Below, piece after piece: positions 51,739-52,736 of a stretch of DNA of 52,736 nt (positions are counted from its first letter, which is position 1; every line of letters starts with the position of its first letter). The notes below the pieces were generated by a model, which searched no databases, was not told the DNA's origin, and saw nothing but the letters and a program-made list of their open reading frames with translations. A program made the translations under genes and the position numbers. Source of the stretch: Candidatus Atopostipes pullistercoris (GTDB lineage Bacteria > Bacillota > Bacilli > Lactobacillales > Carnobacteriaceae_A); the NCBI GenBank assembly GCA_019116785.1, contig DXAZ01000001.1, positions 1 to 52,736 of the forward strand. The letters run 5' to 3'.

Positions 51739-52736
51739 ATGGTATTACCTAATTTCGAAGAAAATCTAAAAAAGTATGCCGAGTTATTAGTCGCAACTGG
51801 GATTAATGTCTCAAAAGATCATACGGTGGTATTGTCTATTGATGTCGACCAAGCACCACTTGCTCGATTAATTTCAGAAGCTGCATATGAACGTGGCGCA
51901 AAAAAAGTTATTGTCAATTGGGCAGATGATGGATTAACTCGACTAGATTACCAAAATCAAGACATTGAAACATTAAAAGAAGTACCTGATTATAAAATTG
52001 CAGAGATGAACTATATTATTGAAGAAGGCGCTAGCCGTATTAGTGTACGTTCTTCTGACCCCGATGCTCTAGCAGGACTTGATAGTGATAAAATCGCAGA
52101 ATCACAAAAAGCAAGAAGTGCTGCTATGCGTCCAATGATGGAAGCTACCCAAGCAAATAAAATTAGCTGGTTGGTAGCCTCTGCTGCAGGCGAAGAATGG
52201 GCTAAAAAAGTTTTCCCTGACTTAAAAACGACGGAAGAACAAGTTGATGCTTTATGGAATGCAATTTTTGAATCCGTCCATTTATATGAAGAGGATCCGA
52301 TTGCTTATTGGGAAAACAAAGTAGACATTCTTCAAACCAAAGCGGATGAATTAAACAAAGAAGCATTCACTGCCCTTCATTATACAGCTCCTGGTACTGA
52401 CTTAACAGTCGGCTTACCAAAAGGACACCGCTGGGAAGGTGCGGGTTCAACCAATGCACGAGGTGAAATATTCGTTGCAAATATGCCGACTGAAGAAGTT
52501 TTCTCTGCTCCAGATGCTAACCGTGTAGATGGTGTCGTAGTTTCTACAAAACCTCTAAGTTATGCAGGTTCAATCATTGAAGGGATGGAATTCCATTTTA
52601 AAGATGGTAAAGTAACGAAAGTAACAGCTGATAAAGGCGAAGAAGTGATTAAAAAATTAATTGAACAAGATGAGGGAGCTTCACGATTAGGTGAAGTGGC
52701 ACTTGTCCCAGATGAATCTCCTATTTCACAATCTGG
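51739..52736 (+). CDS. M29 family aminopeptidase (AmpS/PepS-like), truncated at the right edge
   Basis: CGGAGGA then ATG; my translation begins MVLPNFEENLKKYAELLVATGINVSKDHTVVLSIDVDQAPLARLISEAAYERGAKKV. Not in the ORF track because no stop occurs in the window. Confidence 0.88.
   Translation, partial: MVLPNFEENLKKYAELLVATGINVSKDHTVVLSIDVDQAPLARLISEAAYERGAKKVIVNWADDGLTRLDYQNQDIETLKEVPDYKIAEMNYIIEEGASRISVRSSDPDALAGLDSDKIAESQKARSAAMRPMMEATQANKISWLVASAAGEEWAKKVFPDLKTTEEQVDALWNAIFESVHLYEEDPIAYWENKVDILQTKADELNKEAFTALHYTAPGTDLTVGLPKGHRWEGAGSTNARGEIFVANMPTEEVFSAPDANRVDGVVVSTKPLSYAGSIIEGMEFHFKDGKVTKVTADKGEEVIKKLIEQDEGASRLGEVALVPDESPISQS

Overview
This AT-rich window reads as a conserved core chromosome segment of a low-GC Gram-positive bacterium. 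I infer Lactobacillales, possibly Carnobacteriaceae-like, from gene content and order only. From left to right it holds: rqcH; a small lipoprotein, csbD and a tiny HTH protein; a complete SUF Fe-S operon (sufCDSUB) directly downstream of a YclNOPQ-type siderophore ABC importer; pyruvate carboxylase; an nth-dnaD-asnS-ypmB-dinG-cca-mazG-reoY(ypiB)-ypiA block; a trmD-rimM-[mntABC]-khpA-rpsP-ffh-ylxM-ftsY-HAD-smc-rnc block with a manganese-type ABC transporter inside it; and an envelope/sugar group (DUF372-like membrane protein of the DUF368 family, galM, ugd, LCP protein, GT2, galE). It ends with map, a GH1 6-phospho-beta-glucosidase-like enzyme, a flavodoxin and the 5' part of an M29 aminopeptidase. 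I saw no prophage, IS element, CRISPR array, toxin-antitoxin or defence cassette, rRNA or tRNA. I do not see convincing evidence for a new biological system. The best leads are small: a probable iron-uptake/Fe-S co-transcription unit with operator-like repeats, an Mn transporter inserted in the SRP/ribosome-maturation block with an MntR-like box over its -10, an endonuclease III that lacks two of four Fe-S ligands, and a bglA promoter with a tandem 10-bp repeat and a cre-like site.
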